Assembly: GCA_028673005.1 (NCBI GenBank)
Contig: CM054117.1
Coordinates: 38,495,064 to 38,559,063 of the forward strand
Reading direction: 5' to 3'
From: Tanypteryx hageni
Lineage: Eukaryota > Arthropoda > Insecta > Odonata > Petaluridae
Length of the DNA: 64,000 nt
Made by a program: the position numbers and the translations under genes. Under the pieces are notes generated by a model. The model was not told the DNA's origin. It saw only the letters and a program-made list of their open reading frames with translations, and ran no database searches. This document shows, piece after piece, positions 44,668 to 57,425 of the stretch (position 1 is the stretch's first letter; each line of letters opens with the position of its first letter).

Positions 44668-45490
44668 CGCTTACAGTATGCGAGCACCGACAACTCGTAT
44701 TCTTAATTAAAGTAGATCTTTAGTTATTTTTATGTTAAGACTTCTCTCATGAATTCTGACAATTAAAATCATTCCCTGCAAAACATTCATTGATATGTCC
44801 TAGTTTTTTCACCAGCATTTTTTCTGAGGCATTTCGGTACTACTACTGAAACGTACGCTTCATTACGCCTTCTGGAAAGCTCGTGTTTTTGCTTATTCCT
44901 CACTATTACTCCGGCAAATACACTTACTCGTTTCACCCTTTCTGTAGTCGCTAGTTTCTTCCCACGCCGTATCCTATCCCACCCGGCTGCCCTCTTATTC
45001 TTCTTCCTTGACCTCTTTCACCCTCTCGCATATGTGTCTATATTGACCTCTTTGTCCCTTCCCCTCGAACTTCCCTCCTCTTTTTATTCTCTTCACGATG
45101 GATAGATTTGTAGATATAGAACTCGCCGTTCGGGGACTCGATTTTCCGCCGCGACCAGCGCTGGTGTGCTGGAGGACTTATCTCTGCATCCTTAATAAGC
45201 ATGCCCGTATTTATGTAAGGGAGCTCTCGCTTCGTCCGCAGCAAATAAGCTAAGGCCAGACAAATGACTAACGCCGCACGCCCGTCACGGCCTGCTACCG
45301 TTAAACGGATAGAATTAAATGAGTGGAGGGGAATACGTGAAGCAATAATGGATCCGCTGCCGCCACACGCCCAAAGACACTCGCTTTCTTTCTCTTTATG
45401 GAGACACATCATGAAATGCTTATTGATAGGGAGAGGTGGCTATCTAGAGCCGCCTATGAAGTTAAAGCTTGAGTTGCATAACATTTAACT
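44668..45490. other. Pyrimidine-rich block followed by a GC-balanced stretch
   Basis: 44920-45080 is CT-rich. 45090-45420 is GC-balanced and non-repetitive, and open on the minus strand (45038-45412, 124 codons), but the peptide (GRDGRAALVICLALAYLL) has no domain and its end runs into the CT-rich block. It could be a conserved non-coding or unique element; sequence alone does not decide. Confidence 0.35.
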
Positions 45491-46485
45491 CGTAAAACGT
45501 TTTAAATTTTTTAACCACGAAAGTAAAATATTCTTCTGTGGTTTTCTTTAAACGATATCACCAGAGGGAGGAAAAAGAGTCTTGGAGGAGAGATTTTCCA
45601 CCACGATATGATATGGACTTCAGGAGTAGAGAGTATAAAATATTTACTTTTGTTGAGACGTAAATACTGATGTACCAAAGTATTTTATCCAAATTGACAA
45701 TTCATTTTTAAAATATACTCCTCAAAATTTATTAAATTTTCCTCCACAAAAAAAATTATAACGAACATAAAAATAAACGCTTTTAGCCATCGCTTTTTAA
45801 TACTAACGTTGCTTTAGCTATACCCTTATGATGAGAATGTTGGAGAAGGTTTAATAGGCAAGAAGCAAAGATGAAGGAATAGAGACTATGGAAATTGTGA
45901 AGGAGACAATCATAAGAAATAAAAGGTAAGTGAATGGAGATATATTTGGAAGAATGAATAAATTGGTGAAAATACTGTTAAAGATATAATATGAAGTTGT
46001 TTCATCCTTCGATAATTTTGAGAGAATCGTCGATTCATACATAGTATTAAATGAGTTCTTAGTCTCGTCAAAATCTATCGAGATTATAATTTTTATTAAA
46101 AATCTTACATTTCGCGTAAATTAAAAAAAAAAGAAATAAATTACTGATTTTTCAGAAAAAGGCTACATTATAAAAATTTTATTTTTATGTATCATGCAAA
46201 ATAAAAGTAAAGTTGATCGTAAGAGTATTACCTTCCGAAAATATTGAAAATACTTATACTTTATATATATATATATATATATATAACTGCATCCGCGGAA
46301 ACTTTTCGTAAACGTGATTCATTTTCACGCATTATTCCTTAGTAAATAATGTTTCCGTGGCTCGAACAAAAGACATGTATTTTGATCATTTAGCAAACCT
46401 AGCATACTTTTTGTTTATCTGTTCCAATCAAACCCGTCCAAGCAAGATTCAAGTCAGTTTTACCCGAATAGTGGATTTCACCGGA
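45491..46485. other. AT-rich intergenic DNA
   Basis: Contains a short (AT)n run at 46261-46286. Nothing else is recognised. Confidence 0.45.
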
Positions 46486-46489
46486 TACT

Positions 46490-46900
46490 GTTTCTAGGTA
46501 CTGGGGGATTCCGTACCCTGAGCATTAGTATGGATCAGAGGAGGAGACTTAATCCTTTTACAGCCACTGAGGCATTCATCGACGCTTCTCTCCCCCGGGA
46601 GAGTCTGCTGCTCTGGCCGCAGGAACCAGGAGGGTCGAAATAATCGCATCCTGTGGGAAACAGTCCCCGTACGACCTCCCTCTCCCAACGGGATTACCAC
46701 GCCTATCCTACGCCGAGGAAGACGACACAACACGCCGTGTGTCTCGCCCACCACACGTTCGCCCTGCCAAAAGGATCGCCTCCCGACCGCCGACGACTCC
46801 GTTACTAACCCTCTTACGTTGCCATATACCCTTACTGCACTAGTGGCATCGCACACGGTCACCCTTCATGACATCGTTTACCGAGACTTATCTCCATGGA
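46490..46900 (-). other. GC-rich island, possibly retrotransposon-derived
   Basis: A sharp rise in GC over about 400 bp in AT-rich surroundings, open on the minus strand for 122 codons (46494-46862). The peptide is Arg/Gly-rich (VGRRSFWQGERVVGETHGV) without a recognisable domain. The minus-strand phrase CTCAGGGTACGGAATCCCCC resembles untranslated parts of some insect retrotransposons as I recall them, which is weak evidence. Confidence 0.3.
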
Positions 46901-47354
46901 GAACCACCCGTTTTATTGGATTGCTTAGAATTGCAGAGTTGATTTGCTTCCTATCCTTCGTCTTTTGCCCACGCTGTCCCCGTCTCTAGGGAATAAGGGT
47001 GAGAGACACCCTATGCAATAGTGCACCTCAAGCGATGGTAACGATTTTTCTTTTTGTTGCTGCAAATCTTCACGCCTTCGTCTCTTTGTACGAAATACTG
47101 TAGAAAGATTCGTATTACAAATCAAAGCGTTTTGTTTGTGAATTGCCACTCACTTGAATAAATAATTCATGAAAAATAGATAATATAAAAGGAAAATTTC
47201 GCATCGCACTGCTTTCAGAATGTTTATTCAATTAATTGAACCTATCTTTGAAAAGGAAATGGTCAAATTCGCTTAACTTTTGGGAGTGTATTTTTCTGTG
47301 TGGCACGCATATCTTTTTATTTAAATTACGAAATTAAGTAATCGACACTTGATA
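46901..47354. other. Intergenic DNA, nothing recognised
   Basis: The open frame 46925-47149 (minus) has no motif. Confidence 0.4.
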
Positions 47355-49107
47355 ACTAGGCTTGGTAGGATTCGATTTAAATAAATAAATGTCGATAAAC
47401 ATCGAATTCGCAAAAATTTCAAATTCGGCGGAAATGAATTGTCGTCGATATGTCGATTTTTCACCATTTCATTTTCTACGAAATTATACGATATGACTAG
47501 GCTTGGTAGGATTCGATTTAAATCGAAAAACGTCGATAAACGTCGATTTTTTTAAATTTTCACAATCGACGAAAATTAATATTCGTCGATAAGCGTCGAT
47601 TTTTCAACAAGATGGAAAAGTATACTTACGTCTAAAAACCCATTCTGAATTATAATATTAAAAAGTCGCTTCTGTTTACTTTTTTACGATATTATTTCCT
47701 ACCTACGATTTCGTTCCTTTTTTGGCTTTGCATCAACAGTGGCACTGAAAGAAAGTTATTTCCTTACACTCAAATATGCATGTTTTTGAAAAGCTCACGC
47801 TTCTACTCTGAACAATCAGGTAACCGCAAGGTCCTAGACTAGTTTTGAGAATACGTGTTTCTTAGCCCTTTTGAGATTATTTTTGCCGACCTAATGGTGA
47901 GATATTTCGCTAGCCTCTCTATACAGATAAGATCATGGAAATGTCCTGCTGAGAGTTACTCGAGTCCTGTAAACGAGGTTCGGAAGAAAGGAACTTCGGT
48001 GGTCGTTTTGCTACCCCTTCCACGCATCTATCCCGTGGAGTGTATTCCGGGAAAAAAATTTTCTCGATTCCTTTCTAGGGTTTTCCCTATAGATGGCGTT
48101 GTTGTATGCACTTTCGCCCCTTCTTCGTATGTACTGTACCCAATCTTTTGGCAGTCTTTCTCTAAAAGTTATCCAGGAAGAATTGTTCCGCTCTCTTGCT
48201 TTTGGCTCCATCCTTTGCTACAAGTTAGTAAATTTCAATGTATATATAATGGTTTTAAAAGGTTTACATAAACTAGCAATCGCTACTTAAAATTGAAGAG
48301 GGATTAAGAATTAATATTTATGTGCTATTTGTTGTAAAATATTTTGCCAATTGGAAAAAAACATTTTAATCAGGATTTGAGGTAAGACTTTTGATCGAGC
48401 GCTGAGTAATTAAGTCTAATTTTTCTCTCTATATATTTCATGTTAAATAAAGTGAATATTTAGTGCATTGATGAAATATATCAAATGATACAAAGTAAAG
48501 TATTAGATAGTTCTTTTTTGACGACTAAAATATTATTGCAATAATTATATCATTAATATTTTTTCCTTAATTAGTCCTTAATTGGCATCAACAAATATCT
48601 AAAAGCTTTTAAGCTGAATTCGCAAATTCTTTTTTTTAAGAATGTCTCTCGGCAAAAGCAACAGCATATTTTTTGGATTTCATAAATTAAACGTTTTCTA
48701 GTTTTCATTACCTTTAAAATTTTAATAGGTACCTAGAGCATAATTAATTAACTATCTACATTCGCGATATGGGTAATATATTTGTCATCCACGCGATTGA
48801 AAGAATTATACGAAATCAAAAATATCTACATTTGGAAAAACCAGCTTACGATATTTGAGATAAAAAATATATTAAATTTCAATTTGGTATAACAACAATA
48901 ATATTCTCGTGACCGATATGCAAGGTATTAATTTGGTTTAATAATCAAGATTCAGTTAGTAAAAGGCGTGAATTAACTATTAATATATGTTTTCTCATTT
49001 AGGTTGGTTATCAAAATGGTTTGCAAAATTTGTAAGAAAAGGAGAAAAAAATACAAGAACAAGAAATATCGTTTCGTGTTCCCACAATGAACTTTTTCTG
49101 CACTAAA

Positions 49108-49648
<541 letters not shown>

Positions 49649-49694
<46 letters not shown>
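49649..49694. repeat. (AT)n microsatellite after the SINE tail
   Basis: About 46 bp of AT dinucleotides. Confidence 0.95.
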
Positions 49695-49697
<3 letters not shown>

Positions 49698-50399
49698 GTT
49701 GTACGCTGTGCATACGTTGCATAAACTCGTTGTGTACCGGATTTAGATTCCCGTACTACACACAGTTCCTGGACATTTTGTCATAAATCCAAAAAAAGCA
49801 TGAAATCATGCGTCCGGCTCAAATGTGGCGATTTTCTTGGTTAAAAGCCACGATTTAATTAGTAAAATATCAAATTAACGACTTACATGTACTTCTTGCT
49901 TGGTATAATTTGTATTGTATACTTTTTTCATGTAAAAGATAAAATAACATTTTAATAAATTCGTTATTGAGTATTTTCTTTAATTTTAACATTTAAAAAT
50001 GAAAAAGAGTGTAAATGCGCATAAATAAAATAAAATTTATTAAGAACATAATATATTAGTTTGATTATTTTTTACATAGAGATTTATCTTCCTATAAAAT
50101 TTCAAAGAAATAATCAAACTGTAGTAAAATAAATGTAAATTTTACGTAGAATTTCGAAATAAAAGGTAAATTTAAATAATCTAAGTGAAAGACTGAAAAT
50201 TGCCAGCCACATATGTAAGTAGTAATTTTAAGCGTCGGTATTTGTCAAAAAACCTCTCGGGAAAATAAGCGTCGATTTTCAAAAAAATAAACATCGAATT
50301 CTACCAAGTAGTAATTTTAAGCGTCGATATTCGTCGAAAATCTTCCGAGAAAATAAACGTCGATTTAAAACAAATAAACGTCGAATTCTACCATGCATA

Positions 50400-51583
50400 G
50401 TTATGACTTTTGAATTTGGTTTGCCACACTCAAACAATATATTTTAGCGCTAAACATCCAAAACGGAAGAGAAAATCGGTATGTGTCATACCAGACGGCT
50501 ACACGTCTTTCGGAATTCCCTACATTTTGCTCTCCAAGGTCCATTATGTCATTGTCTTTTAATGACCTCGTATACTGAGCTGCCACGGGGTCCAAACTTA
50601 AAGATACAGGACAAAACAATATGATCGGTTTATTGCACTCTGTCTATACCTTTGACTAGATCAGATATTCCTTACGCATTTGGGTCGTTTTCGCGATACT
50701 ATCAGCCCATTTCCAGAAAAGTTGGAGGACTTCTCTTGTATCTTTTCGTGCGACAAGATCTGCAGATCTCCTCTAAGGTGCGAAAGGAAGGGTATTTCTA
50801 AACTGAAAAATGTATGCCTATCGTCAGATGTCCCTATAATATTATCACAAACACTCATAAAATTTGTATTTTTAGGTGTGATACCCACACTCCATCCTCC
50901 AATGAGTTACTCTTGCTTAGTTTCTCTTGCATTGCTGTAGAACAGGGACGGCAAATACGTGGTACGCGTATCCGAAGTGGCCCGCGTAAGCTTGAATTTT
51001 CTGTGCAAAACATAAAGTTTCTTAGAGAAAGAGTAAACTTGTGGCACGAGAAAAATATTTGACGACTCACATTACTTTCTTGGCACGCGACACAAAAATC
51101 GCCCTCGCTGTAGAGGGGTTATCGTTCCGCGTTCGCATTCTGGGCTTTTTTCTAAAGTCATTGCCGTTACTCAACAAGGTAAAAATATTCATATAGTATA
51201 CATTTGGCTGTACATAATATTCAGGTCAAATTAATTTTGCTATTTAATAGTCACAATTTCGTGAATAAGGTGCGTGATTTAACGAATAAAATGTACTTTC
51301 TGATTTATTCCGAGTTGGTGGTCGAAGTCAACATTAACACATTCATCAAAATTTAGAGAAGAACGAACAATCTGGCATACAAGAAACAAGCCATTTTATA
51401 TATACACTTTTATTAAACTTAGCTTAAAAGGACTTCAATTTATAAAGATTTTCTAGATAAAACTTGGTAAAATGTATTGGAATAAACGTCGATATTCATA
51501 GCTGACTTTTAGTAAAAATAAACATCGATATTAGTGGTCGCTTTTGAAGTAATATAAACGTCAAGACTACCAAGCTTATTATA
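50400..51583 (-). mobile_element. Copy B of the unidentified TAGGCTTGGTAG-ended family
   Basis: On the minus strand it starts at 51583 with AAGCTTGGTAGTCTTGACGT, has one terminal unit to about 51478, and then matches copy A (1579-2619) in order: GTATGCC..ATTGTTYGTT, GACTTCRACCA, GGAATAAA, GGAGGATGGA, ATAGGGACATCTG / ATAGGAACATCTG, GCCGTCTGGTATGACA and CCGATTTTCT. The longest frame (50888-50661) has no known domain. Copy B is interrupted by a 165-bp hAT MITE that copy A lacks, and it ends where the 47355-50398 element begins. Confidence 0.7.
50943..51107. mobile_element. Small hAT MITE inside copy B
   Basis: 165 bp. The left end CAGGGACGGCAAATACGTGG and reverse-complemented right end CGAGGGCGATTTTTGTGTCG are diverged inverted repeats, with GTACGCG / GGCACGCG motifs further in. 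Flanks are CTGTAGAA (50935-50942) and CTGTAGAG (51108-51115), one mismatch in 8. Copy A of the host repeat reads without this insert, which supports the boundaries. Confidence 0.8.
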
Positions 51584-53435
51584 ACTTATGCTCATTTTTT
51601 CAACATATTCTCACCACTGGCTGAGTTTCCTCCGCAATGCGGACAGATATCTCTGGAAAAAATCGCAGGATTAATTCTTAAACATAAAATCAACCATTTA
51701 TGATGGTAACAGAGAAAAATTTATAATCACTGCACAAATCTAAAATACAATAAAATAGCATATAAAATTTGTTAATGGAATAACAAGCAACTTGAGAAAT
51801 TGGACAATTGCGCAGCCTTTGTATTTTAATAATTGTTTTATAATTGCCTTTTTATGCTCCATAATAACCTATGATAACTGTAATCTGCAACTAGGATAGA
51901 AATTTATTGGGTATATTAGTCATAAAAGTGTGTTTAACTGTTTTTTATGCTTTTCTTTAGTTTTCTGTAAAAGATTTTTATTCTCGCTGACATACCTTCA
52001 GGCAACCATATCTAACGACGCGAATATCCTCGATGCGATGGTGTTTTGAACATTTTCGGTCGTTTCTGATTCAGAAATATGCCCAAAGCTATCACACGTT
52101 TTTTACTTTTGCGGAGTTTTCAAAATTTTCCTTCTCTGTATTGCATTTCTTCCAAAAATAAAGTAGTGTTAAGTAAAATAACTTCCATTTTATTTCCCCG
52201 TTCTGAATGACTAAGAAAATATACTCCGTTTGATTTGTGTCATATAAAATTCTGTAGAAAATTATAATTTACAAAAATCCTCCAACGTGGAGAAAAATGA
52301 TACCTGTCATTGAAAGTATATCATCCGTCAGTGATAAAACTTAATACGGCAGAGTTAATTCTGACGCCATCAGAGCAACACCCACATAGTCAAATCGGTA
52401 ACAAATTCACTATGCTTTTAATATTCTCTGTTATAGTAGTTGAGTAGGAATACAAGCTGAGCTCCAGCAATAACTGATTGGCGGGAATGTACTCCCATGA
52501 ATAAAATGGGAATGAAGGAAAATGATAAAAATCTGAATTTCACGAAAAAAGAGCCGGTTTGAATTGAATATCGCCTAAAATAGATTAATTAAAGAAGACA
52601 ACACAGGTGATATTTTTCTTGGATTCTCTCGATATTGAAACAAAATAATTAATATTGAGGATTTGTTAAGGAAATATGCTATCGCCGGTGTAATTTTTTC
52701 GGGCTGTCTGAAATAAAAAATATTGAGGAAAATTTCCAAGTCTTAGAAACAAGCATAAAAACAGACATCAAATGTAAGATCTCGACATGAGAAATGAGGA
52801 AGTTGGGATGCCGGACATAGGTCGGAAGGACAAAACACATCAGATTCGAGTTGTTCTTTTGCTATGTTTATGATCGCAGAGAAAATAAGAGGAATTAGAC
52901 CGGATGTTACATCAAAACGTCCTATTGAAAACATCCAAAAATTTCTCATTCTTGTACATAATAATGCCTTGTATAAGTTAAACACAAGCCTCCCTATCCA
53001 TTTGGTCACTAAATTTTACATAACAAGAGGTTTTAGTAGCTTTGTCAATTGAATTAATCGCTTTCGTAAGGTAATTTTTATAATTCATAAATATATAAAA
53101 TAATAATTTTAATGGGCAAAAAACCTTTCTTTCTTTCATAAAATCAATTTACTGAAATCGGAATTTTTGAATTACGTTGAAAAAGCCAGGCTTAGCATCT
53201 CACTTAAAATTTGCTCGTCAAGATCTCCATAGAACGGAGAGTTTTTGAATAAACCAAGCGATCGATAATTGTATGATAACGTTCATCCATTAAAACAATT
53301 AACGCTAGATTAAATTTTGGGTTTCTTGTTCAGGTAACGTTGACATCATGGAGTGTGGCATCATCGCATGAAGTTCCGCAATCACTGCTCTGTGGTCTAT
53401 GCTGGAACAATGGAGCGAAATCGGGGACAAAAGGA
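51584..53435. other. AT-rich intergenic DNA, nothing recognised
   Basis: Frames at 52743-53052 on both strands overlap and have no motif. Confidence 0.45.
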
Positions 53436-53965
53436 GGCTGTGTGCGGAGACGGGCATTATGGGCGCTGGGGGCGTGCGCGAGACGGTTTAGAAGTGGTGC
53501 TGAGAATGGGGGGAGCGATAAGGGGAACTGTAAAGGGAGGGGAAGGCAGGATAATGGGTGGGGGAGTGGCGGGATGGGATGGCACGGGAGGGGTAGGGGA
53601 GGAAACGGGATAGGAAAGGGTCTGTGGAGCGGAAGAGGGAAGAATATCTGTGCTCGATGGATACTATAATTTTCCTGTTAGTGCCGAAGATGAAGTGGGT
53701 ATAGTTACCCCATTGCGTAAAGGAGTCTGTGAGAAGGGGGCGGGGATGTGGGGAAGGAAATGATGGTGGTAGGAGTGGTGCAAGGGTGGGTGGCAAGGAG
53801 GAGGAGGAGGCTCAGGGTAACGGGGGAGGATAAGGACGACGGAATGGTGGGAGGGGCGATTTTTTGGTGAGATGGTATTTCAAGCGTTGTTACGTTGTGG
53901 TGGGTTATGAGATAAGAGGAGGATAAGGATGTATGGAGAAAAAGAGAGAGGCGAAGAGGGATGGA
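53436..53965 (+). repeat. GA-rich block
   Basis: Strongly G/A-rich on the + strand for about 500 bp, split by a short AT-rich interval at 53650-53710. Explains Gly/Arg-rich frames on + and Ser/Pro-rich frames on -. Confidence 0.7.
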
Positions 53966-54444
53966 GGTTTCGAGATACATACGCATATGGTAGCGAAAAA
54001 AGAAAATTTTTGTATTTGATTGTTTTATTAGCATAACGAACAGTCGCGCATGCAATCAAATCGGAAAGAAGGCTTCTGAGAACGGATAAATATATTTATG
54101 CAGTGACAGAGAGACATGCAGATGTTATTCTTGAGGTAAACGTCTAAAAATTCTAAATAAACTATGCAAGGGCTCATTCTAACAGCCGTCCTAGTTTGAG
54201 AGGTGGTTAGCGTGTCTAACTCTCAATGTCGGTGGCATGGTCGTACGTGGTCGTCTTTGTTATTGTTGCTGCGCTCATTGTTAAAGGCCGTAAAGTGTCG
54301 TTGATTAGATAGTGAAAAATAAATTTTAAAAATTTGCAGCTTGTCGCCTAGCACAGAAGCAGCGCCATGTCAGATGTAAAATTTTATAGTGCGTGAAAAT
54401 GTGTAATTTTGGTTTATTAATCCAATAGAAAAAAGATTGAATTG
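53966..54444. other. Intergenic DNA, nothing recognised
   Basis: No supported feature. Confidence 0.4.
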
Positions 54445-54457
54445 CGGGGAAAATGTT

Positions 54458-54783
54458 TGTTTGTTTGAGTGCCCAGTCAATTCGCCTCTCTTACAGCACA
54501 AATGTGTATCTCAGAGGTAGTGCAATGAATAACCGGGGAGGGAGGAGGGAAACCCGGTGCCGGCATTTGCCTGCTCTTACGAAGAACACCAGGGGGGCCA
54601 ACGGCTTAACGTCCCTTCCGAAGGACGGAACAGCTGAATTTGCGCGGTCTCCTCAAACCACGCAAACAGGGGGCCGGGAGACCTTGGAAAAATCCTACTT
54701 GCGCAGGATTCGTACTCGATGACTTTTTCAAGCATCGGGCGAGTAGCAGCCAGCGTCCTAACCACTACACCACCGGCACCCCC
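54458..54783 (-). mobile_element. tRNA-derived SINE, copy 2, with 13-bp target duplication
   Basis: On the minus strand it begins GGGGGTGCCGGTGGTGTAGT with A box GTAGTGGTTAGGACGCTGG and box B GAGTACGAATCCTGCG, then the same body as copy 1 to CCGGCACCGGG. The 3' part differs from copy 1 but shares a CTGTAAGA-like motif, and ends CTCAAACAAACA. CGGGGAAAATGTT flanks it at 54445-54457 and 54784-54796. The box B here is closer to consensus than in copy 1. Confidence 0.92.
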
Positions 54784-54796
54784 CGGGGAAAATGTT

Positions 54797-55795
54797 AGTT
54801 CATGTCTGAGTTGCGGTCAGGAATATCGACGTATCTATTCCCAGTAAATACCAGACTTGATCTTTTCCTTCACTTCTTCCAATTTTATAGTTGAATATGT
54901 TACTTTGCGTATGAAGTCATTTTTCCATCTTCCATTTGACAGTAGAAAAAAATCATGAAATGTGCTGATCCGACATAAAATTTATGAATCCTTTTTGAGA
55001 GTGGCTACCAAAGTTAATTCTTTTGAATTGTTCTTACAAAGCAATTAATCTATTAAGATATAAGTTTAAAGTTCATAATAAAATTATTTTATTTTTATTT
55101 TCCGGCACATTTTAACTGAACTAAAAATAATAATTGTCATTAACTTAGCATGAATATTCCATGATGAACAAACATTCAGCTATCCATCGTCAGCTTAAGG
55201 AAGCAAAGGTCGTATCAAATACTGCTCATAGACATTAACTGCAGTTACTAAAACCGAATGTGATGCATAAATGAACAGAAAAAATCTAAAATAAGAAAAT
55301 TCCCTTAAAAATTGTACTAAAATGGTTCAGAAGAGGAAAACCAAGAGTAACTACAAAATGAAATTACGAGAACGATGGAGAACTTGAGTTTGTCTAAGAA
55401 ACGACAAGCATCTAAAAACCATAACAGTGTAAATCTCTCCTTGTCAGATCTCCTCCTCAACTAACACTCTCCAATTTAACTATATTATAAGATCAAAGCG
55501 CACCACATAATATCGAAAAAGATCTACTAGAAAAAAAAATCAAATAATCTCCAGACGTCCTTCACTTAGGCGCGAATTTGAGAAATTGCCGCAGAGCACT
55601 AAAATTGAGGCGCGTCTACCTTGATTCTTATATTTTTTGCCAGTTCCTCGAAGGACCGGATTCTTTTTCTCGGTACGCTTCCTTTACCTCACCGACGTCC
55701 ACTCAAAAGAAAAAAATCCCCGTGCCTTATGATACGGCCCCAGTTTTATTCTCCTCGAACCGCACTCGCTGGCTCTTTTTTTATTGAGTCGGCAG
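54797..55795. other. AT-rich intergenic DNA, nothing recognised
   Basis: No supported feature; frames near 55578-55848 lack motifs. Confidence 0.4.
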
Positions 55796-55799
55796 CATA

Positions 55800-56060
55800 T
55801 GTGCGGAGGAAGAGAGTGAGAGATATGGTGGAGCGAGAGGTGGAGTGAGACGGTCGGAGAGTCCCAGACTTGTTATTACGAGCGGCAACTGAGGGCAAGA
55901 GAGGAGGGGAAGGAGGGAGAGAGAGAGGGGGGGAGGAAGATCGAGAGGTTTGGGCTTGGAGAAAGGGCGACGCATGGATGGCTGACTGGAGATAGTTTCA
56001 GGTTTTAGAACGGTGTGTGGTAATAGTACTGAGAAGGGAAGGGATAAAGAGGAGCAGCGA
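55800..56060 (+). repeat. GA-rich block
   Basis: GAGAGAG and GGGAGG runs on the + strand over about 260 bp. Confidence 0.7.
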
Positions 56061-56990
56061 GTTAATGCATTTTTTATGGACCTGCTTTGCGAGTTTTCCA
56101 AGATTGCACCAATGAATAAACAAGCATAAGTCACCGTAAATGGCGTCCCTTCGCGCATAACTGCGCCGTAAAAAGGAAGCGCTTCTTGGCGGAGAAACTA
56201 CTAGGGCGGAGAAAAGACTTTTTCATTCACGAAAATTTTATGGACACTTCGAAAATTGTTATTTTTTGATTTCCTGCCGTTAACCCAGAAGAAAAGTAAG
56301 GAATGAATGTTTCTAAACCTACATCTTGTTTAATGAGATCGGTTAAGTAAGAAGAATATTAACTAAGATTAATATATTGTATTTTTTAAATGAGAAGCAC
56401 ACAAAATCTATAAATAAAACACTAGTAGTTTGTAACCAAAATGAATGGCAATAACAGCGGATATATTTATTTAAATGTTTGATTGTTTCTTCATCTATAT
56501 CTATATTATCTTAAATTAAATTCCTTGTAGCAATGAAAAGCAAAAGTCAATAAAAATTAGTAAAAATTAAAAAATAAGAAAAAGTGTTCACATAGTAGGA
56601 TACTTGATGATAATGTCATATTGTTTTAAAAGACAATTGAAAATACTCTTCACTAAGACTTAAATAGCTTTCAGAAACTGAGTTAACATTTCTGATAGTT
56701 ATAATTTATTCTCCTTATAGCTATTAAAATAATAAACCGTTTAGTTATGGAACCATGACCTGTAATAAACGAATGCCTCTTTTCTGTTTATATTCAAATT
56801 TAAGAAAAAAATGTTATTTTATATTGGAATGAAATAGATCATGAATCACCCTTCTAATGTCTGGCCTTCGCCTGTAAAACTGAAACTACTTTTGCACATA
56901 CATTGTACTTCCGCTGACTACCCTTCACTGCATCTCCATAAAACGAAATCTATATTGCTTACTTTCCATTCCACTCGCCTATCATTATAT
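56061..56990. other. AT-rich intergenic DNA, nothing recognised
   Basis: No supported feature. Confidence 0.4.
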
Positions 56991-56994
56991 TCTT

Positions 56995-57425
56995 GTCTAT
57001 CTCATTCATTTTTCGTGCTTAGCTCTCTCCATAAGCTATTTTTCCTTTTTATCACCTTCCTCGCTATCCTACCTTTCTCTGTCAGCTATCCTCTCCTCAA
57101 TTCTTCTTTAATCTCTCTCTCCAATTATACTTTTTGTTCCTTTCCCTTTAGATATTTCCCCTTCTCTCCATTTTCTTCAGTCTCTTCTCCTTCAATTATT
57201 TTCTCCTCTATTTTCCTTTTATCGTTTATCTCAGTTTTCTGTCTAAACCTTTCTTCTGGATTATTTTATTCCATTCTCCCTCTTCCCTTCCTCTTCCTTC
57301 ACATATTTCCATACTCTCGCTTCATATTTCATTTTATTGAACTTTTCTTCCCTCTCCTTATGTGTAGTCTATCCTGCCATTCCACATTTATTTTACCGCC
57401 ATATGTTTTCCTCCTCCATCATCAC
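56995..57425 (+). repeat. CT-rich block
   Basis: Pyrimidine-rich on the + strand (TTC/CTC/TTT). It causes the 198-codon Ser/Phe/Leu-rich frame 56841-57437, which mimics a membrane protein but has no conserved motif and no purine-balanced codon use. Confidence 0.65.

Noticed and set aside
47855..48271. 138-codon frame with a shadow frame on the other strand
   Set aside because: No recognisable domain on either strand; I found no related sequence elsewhere in the window.
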